Positions 59,588 to 64,000 of a DNA stretch of 64,000 nucleotides are shown one piece after another (position 1 is the stretch's first letter; every line of letters starts with the position of its first letter). The stretch is from contig JAJJXM010000016.1 of NCBI GenBank assembly GCA_024516155.1, positions 124,001 to 188,000 on the forward strand, in the 5' to 3' direction. Origin of the DNA: Pyronema omphalodes. Lineage: Eukaryota; Ascomycota; Pezizomycetes; Pezizales; Pyronemataceae. The position numbers and the translations under genes are program-made. Below the pieces are notes generated by a model. That model saw only the letters and a list, made by a program, of their open reading frames with translations, was not told the origin of the DNA and searched no databases.

Positions 59588-60638
59588 TGGGGGTTCTGGT
59601 TACGTAGAGGCTTGGAATTATGGAGGATTTTACGGGATGAGGTCAGGGTTACGCAGGTTGTACACATCGGCTTCGAAAGCTCGGGATACGGGGGTAATGG
59701 ATTAGTAGAGGGTTACGAACTGTCGATCAGGCCGACATAAGAGATACGGAGGTTGTACACAGCAGCTTTGAGAGCTGTGGGTACAGAGGGAATTGATGAG
59801 TAGAGAGTTACGAACTGTCGATTAGGTAAAGATGAAGTGATATGAAGCTTAATGTTTTACAGCGGATACGAAGATCAGGATATGCAAACCACACGACCCG
59901 CGATCAACTTCGGGAATATTCCAGGATGTTTTATTTGGACGTTTTTCTGTATTTGAAATATGTTTGATTATCATAGTTAGCCACATTCACTTTATGTAGG
60001 GTGTGGATGCACAGATGTGGTTGAGATGGTAGGTTGGCTAGGGTGTCTATGTATGTTTAGTACTCTTACTCGTGGCTTGCTACCGATCAACTAAAACCAT
60101 ATTTCCACCGATCCATATTTCCCATCGATGCCCTTAGCGATATTTTTTTATGTACACGGGTACCACAGACGTACACACGGGGAAAAAAAAATACGGACAA
60201 GTGAGATCGGTTTTTCTATCCATATCTGAATGGGTTATTTCCATTTTCAATTCCCTTAGGAATAGCACCAAATGCTCACCGGATTTTCAGGAGCTTTTTT
60301 TCTCGGCGTAAACGCTTTCGTCGAGTGCTAACATGTGCATCGCATACTCGCAGGTTCCGCAGCAGCAGCAGCTCGCTTCGATCAGTGCTAGCGGCGGTCC
60401 GTGCTACACATTTCGGAATCCTGGTAACTTTTACTGCTGTACCACATGTATGTTTTTGGGTTGGGCTCTTTTTCCCTCCCTCCCGGCTTTGGGAAGCAGC
60501 TCTTAACACCTCTCCTCTAACCCCTCGAATCTCGATTTTGCCCCCATCCTCATACCGTACCATTCCATACCATACCATCGACCAACTCCAAAAAAAGCCC
60601 GCCGGATACCATCGATCCATCAATCCATCCAATTCACC
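59588..60638. other. Intergenic between NLR and ABZ2 genes, with a 95-bp tandem duplication
   Basis: Two diverged copies of a unit starting AGGTTGTACAC and containing GTTACGAACTGTCGAT lie at 59655-59749 and 59750-59830. The remainder is AT-rich and ends in the leader of the class IV aminotransferase gene. The minus-strand frame at 60276-60632 is not supported. Confidence 0.6.
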
Positions 60639-61740
60639 ATGGAACCTTCCGTCGTCGAACCGCGTACCGAAACCTCCTCCCCGGAGCTTGAAGCTTCATC
60701 TTCTTCTTCTTCACGCGAAGCTACCCCGCTCCCATCAGAAGAATCCACGTTCACAGTGTTCACGTCGCTTCGATACGATCCGGCGCTTATCAACTGTGCG
60801 AAAAATACGCAGGCGTCGAAATGTCAATCACCATTCTACCTACTTACGCATCATCGCGATCGAATGCTACAAGCGGCGGAACACTTTGAATATCCGGAGA
60901 GTGCAACGGCGCTTTTGAAGGATTTAGAGGCGTTTAAGGAACGCTTACAGGCTGCTGTTGATGCCTCGGGAATTGAGGGCCCATTGAAGGTTGTAGACTT
61001 TTGGAAATTTGGAATAAGAAATACCATCTTTTTGAAATCACCACTACCATTACCACTGTCATTACCACTGTCATTACCACTGTCATTGCCACTATCATTA
61101 CCATTACCATTATCACTATCACTACCATTATCATTACCACTACCATTACCATTACCACTACCACTACCACTACCAAACTACCATACCAAAACTTATTTAT
61201 CCTCATCACGCTAGCACCCAAGCTGACTGCGATTCTCCCCCAAAGCTACGACCAAGTGTCTGCCGCAACGGGATCTGCACAATAGAAGTAACCTCCACAA
61301 CCGCCGTATCCCTGGACCAACTCTTCCCCACTTCGTTCCCAACACCATCCAGCAGCGGCTGGAGCGTAATCCTAGACACCGAAGCCACCCCACCGACAGA
61401 CTACACGCGCTACAAAACCAGTGAGCGAGTTTGTTACGACGAGGCCAGAGAACGCGCAGGAATAAGGGGCTGGGCAGAAAAGAAAGAGGTCCTGGTTTAT
61501 AATGAGGATGGAAACCTTATGGAGGGAAGCTTTACGAATGTTTTTGTAGAGACGGAAATGGGCTGGGTTACCCCGGAGGATTCGTGTGGTGGCCAGCGTG
61601 GGACTTCTAGAAGGTGGGCCCTGGAGAATGGATTGGCTACTGAGGGCGTTATTAGGAAGTCCCAGGTTCCGGCGGGGAGTAGAGTTATTATTAGTAATGG
61701 TGTTAGAGGGTTTTGGTTTGGGAAGGTGTGCACGGTTTAG
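60639..61740 (+). CDS. ABZ2: Class IV aminotransferase, aminodeoxychorismate lyase type
   Basis: Two exons, 60639-60989 and 61246-61740, give 281 aa, the usual size. The N-terminus is Ser/Glu-rich; the fold starts at FTVFTSLRYDPAL and FYLLTHHRDRMLQAAEHFEY. The second exon continues LRPSVCRNGICTIEV. It then has the PLP lysine region DYTRYKTSERVCYDEAR, the YNEDGNLMEGSFTNVFV block with its conserved Glu, and the phosphate-binding region WVTPEDSCGGQRGTSRRWAL, ending IISNGVRGFW. This pattern fits fungal 4-amino-4-deoxychorismate lyase. That enzyme releases pyruvate and p-aminobenzoate for folate; branched-chain or D-amino acid aminotransferase is a less likely alternative. The 256-nt intron is mostly a CATTAC-type microsatellite (61040-61172). 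The acceptor at CAAAG was chosen because it restores GPLK-LRPSV; an ORF running straight into the repeat is a false extension. Confidence 0.87.
61040..61172 (+). repeat. CATTAC/CACTAC microsatellite inside the ABZ2 intron
   Basis: About 22 imperfect hexamers (ATTACC, ACTGTC, ACTACC) within the single intron of the aminotransferase gene. All three frames are open through parts of it, giving Leu-Pro, Ile-Thr or His-Tyr repeats that are not protein. Confidence 0.88.
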
Positions 61741-61815
61741 AGAAACTGGGTAGTGGGAGAACGGGGGGAAGGTGTGCACGGTTTAGAGAAACTGGGTGGT
61801 GAGGGGAACGGGGGG
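61722..61815 (+). repeat. 47-bp tandem duplication at the end of ABZ2
   Basis: A unit containing GGTGTGCACGGTTTAGAGAA and ACTGGGTGGTG..AACGGGG is present twice. The first copy includes the last codons and stop of the gene; the second is untranslated. Confidence 0.75.
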
Positions 61816-63033
61816 ACGGGTGGGGTGGTGGGACGGGGGAGGTAGCAGATGGGAATTGAAGGAGGTGAAGTGGGGAGCGGGAGGTAGTTTATTACCGGAT
61901 TATAATAATCTTAGGGGGAAAGAAGTAGATAATGGTTTTTTTTTTTGTGGTGTTTTTTTTTTGTGGTGTCTTTTTTTTTTTTTAAAGCCTTCTTCTGATC
62001 CGGATACAGTACCATACCAAATTGATGCAAATTGCAAATTGAAAGTTATATATATATATATATATATATATTTTCCGTCCGGGGAGTTGGCGGCGGGGGG
62101 GGGGGGGGGGGGGGGGGGGGGGGTGATGGGAGTGATGGGAAAGTGTGCCCCTCATATCCTATATAAAACCTTCCCCGCGTAGTTCCGTCGTCGTGTGTGG
62201 TATAAGGGTATAATACATGATCCTCTTCCAGCCGGTGTATGGATATGTAGATATCATAATACATACCATACCATATACCATACATACCATACATACCATA
62301 CATACCATACATACCATACATATACATATAGTAACATATCCCAACCCGATCCTCAACAATTAAAACAATTGAACCTAATAATTAACAGTTGCCTTCTAAC
62401 CTAACCTAATCATGCATCTATAAAGATCCACAACCCTAACTTCCCTATTCTGTAGTATATTTCTTGAAATTTAATTTGATTTGATTTGATTTGATTTGAT
62501 TTGATTTGATTTGATTTGATTTGATTTTATCTTGAAATTTTATCTCTTTCAAATTTCGAACAAACAAAAAATTATGGGTTCTCGGACCCTCCCCCCCCCC
62601 CCCCCCTGGATGTTTTTGTTAACTAGTTTTTTGGTTTTATTACCGACTTTTTGGTTTTATTACATACTTTTTGGTTTTGGTTTTTGGTTTTATAGATGTG
62701 TGTATGGAGAATGGAGTTTGCTTCTCGGGAATGGTTTCGATCCGGAATTGACGGGGTTTGTGGAGGGTTGGGATTTGTGGTTGTGGTTGTGGATGCCTGG
62801 ATTGGGGGGTGGGGATGGGGGATGGGGGATGGGGGATGGGGGATGGGGGATGGGGGATGGGGGATGGGGGGTGAGAGACATGCTGAGAAACATGCTGAGA
62901 AACATGCTGAGAAACATGCTGAGAGATATCTGTGTCTAATTCTTTGTCTTTGTTTTTGGAATTTGTAAACTATGTAGCTGTGGCTGTATATATACCACCC
63001 ATGTATATATACCACCCATGTAGAGACATATAC

Positions 63034-63082
<49 letters not shown>

Positions 63083-63240
63083 GAATCAGCTATCGACTTA
63101 ATCACTTAACCCTAATTACTCGTGGACTCAGGAATTTTTGTAGCCAGCAGCTAGCCGCATAACTTACCGTAACTTAAAGCTAAGAGGGGGGGGGATCGAG
63201 GGAGCTCATGTATTATACATTATACATTATACATTATACG
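61816..63240. repeat. Cluster of diverse simple repeats
   Basis: In order: T-runs (61934-61982), (TA)n at 62048-62071, G29 at 62095-62123, CATACCATA repeats at 62257-62330, TTGAT repeats at 62475-62526, C16 at 62591-62606, GGGGGAT units at 62809-62872, 12-bp ACATGCTGAGAA units at 62878-62925, CACATA units at 63032-63080 and CATTATA units at 63211-63238. The open frames over these arrays are artefacts. No gene is seen. Confidence 0.85.
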
Positions 63241-63322
63241 CTACACGCTGCTCGCTGCGCTGTGGATTCTTGATTTTGACTTTGGTGTTGATGTTTGTTT
63301 TGATTTGAGTTTAGGTTTGAGG

Positions 63323-63967
63323 TTGGGGTTGGGATTGGGATTGGGATTGGGATTGGGATTGGGATTGGGATTGGGATTGGGATTGGGATGGGATTGGGAT
63401 TGGGATTGGGATTGGGATTGGGATTGGGATTGGGATTGGGATTGGGATTGGGATTGGGATTGGGATTGGGATTGGGATTGGGATTGGGATTGGGATTGGG
63501 ATTGGGATTGGGATTGGGATTGGGATTGGGATTGGGATTGGGATTGGGATTGGGATTGGGATTGGGATTGGGATTGGGATTGGGATTGGGATTGGGATTG
63601 GGATTGGGATTGGGATTGGGATTGGGATTGGGATTGGGATTGGGATTGGATTGGGATTGGGATTGGGATTGGGATTGGGATGGGATTGGGATTGGGATTG
63701 GGATTGGGATTGGGATTGGGATTGGGATTGGGATTGGGATTGGGATTGGGATTGGGATTGGGATTGGGATTGGATTGGGATTGGGATTGGGATTGGGATT
63801 GGGCTTGGGATTGGGATTGGGATTGGGATTGGGATTGGGATTGGATTGGGATTGGGATTGGGATTGGGATTGGGATTGGGATTGGGATTGGGATTGGGAT
63901 TGGGATTGGGATTGGGATTGGGATTGGGATTGGGATTGGGATTGGGATTGGGATTGGGATTGGGATT
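63323..63967 (+). repeat. GGGATT hexamer satellite
   Basis: About 107 head-to-tail copies of GGGATT (TTGGGA) with a few interruptions where a base or two is lost (GGGATGGGATT, GGATTGGATT, one GGGCTT). It is not the ascomycete telomere repeat TTAGGG but uses the same base composition. Both strands give long Gly-Leu, Ile-Gly, Trp-Asp or Gln-Ser and Asn-Pro frames with no biological meaning. Confidence 0.95.
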
Positions 63968-64000
63968 GATATCGATGTTGTCACTGACTCACTGAGCTTG

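Noticed and set aside
61001..61285. Ile-Thr-rich frame and the Leu-Pro extension of ABZ2 exon 1
   Set aside because: Both read through an intronic microsatellite; splicing 60989 to 61246 restores a conserved family sequence.
63241..63995. Long open frames of Gly-Leu, Trp-Asp, Gln-Ser and Asn-Pro repeats on both strands
   Set aside because: They are translations of the GGGATT satellite and exist only because the hexamer lacks stops.

Overview
This window looks like nuclear DNA of a filamentous ascomycete (Pezizomycotina). The genes carry short introns of about 50-75 nt with GT..AG borders and TACTAAC-like branch points. They include fungal families (fungal_trans regulator, CVNH lectin, NACHT/ankyrin NLR, LaeA-like methyltransferase, Tad-type LINE), and they are separated by long AT-rich intergenic DNA full of simple repeats. 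The class cannot be fixed from the sequence alone; a Leotiomycetes-type genome is a guess.

Layout. 0.7-3.0 kb: fungal_trans regulator (-). 5.5-6.0 kb: single-domain cyanovirin-N homology lectin (-). 6.6-12.7 kb: full-length LINE retrotransposon (+) bounded by a perfect 14-bp target-site duplication, with ORF2 frameshifted at two poly-C runs. 15.4-17.2 kb: decayed LaeA-like methyltransferase pseudogene (+) split by a 947-bp non-autonomous hAT element with perfect terminal repeats and an 8-bp duplication. 20.1-22.4 kb: three-LIM paxillin-like protein (-), divergent from LEO1 (+, 23.2-24.5 kb). 25.0 kb: tRNA-Cys(GCA) (-). 26.7-28.1 kb: RAD10/ERCC1 (-). 34.0-35.4 kb: MED19/ROX3 (+). 40.5-41.1 kb: two related MITEs in opposite orientation. 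42.9-44.8 kb: conserved protein of unknown function (+). 46.6-50.9 kb: PNUTS/Ppn1-like PP1 regulatory subunit (-). 56.1-59.6 kb: hydrolase-NACHT-ankyrin NLR-like protein (+). 60.6-61.7 kb: class IV aminotransferase of the aminodeoxychorismate lyase (ABZ2) type (+). 61.8-64.0 kb: dense simple repeats ending in about 640 bp of a GGGATT hexamer satellite.

The core genes serve RNA polymerase II transcription (MED19, LEO1, PNUTS-like), nucleotide-excision repair (RAD10), cell morphogenesis (LIM protein) and folate synthesis (ABZ2). They are single-copy housekeeping genes and do not form a cluster. The accessory layer is the lectin, the NLR, the dead methyltransferase and the transposons. Gene models were assembled by hand from reading frames and splice signals; exon borders are given in each entry. 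No CRISPR, rRNA or bacterial-type operon is present.
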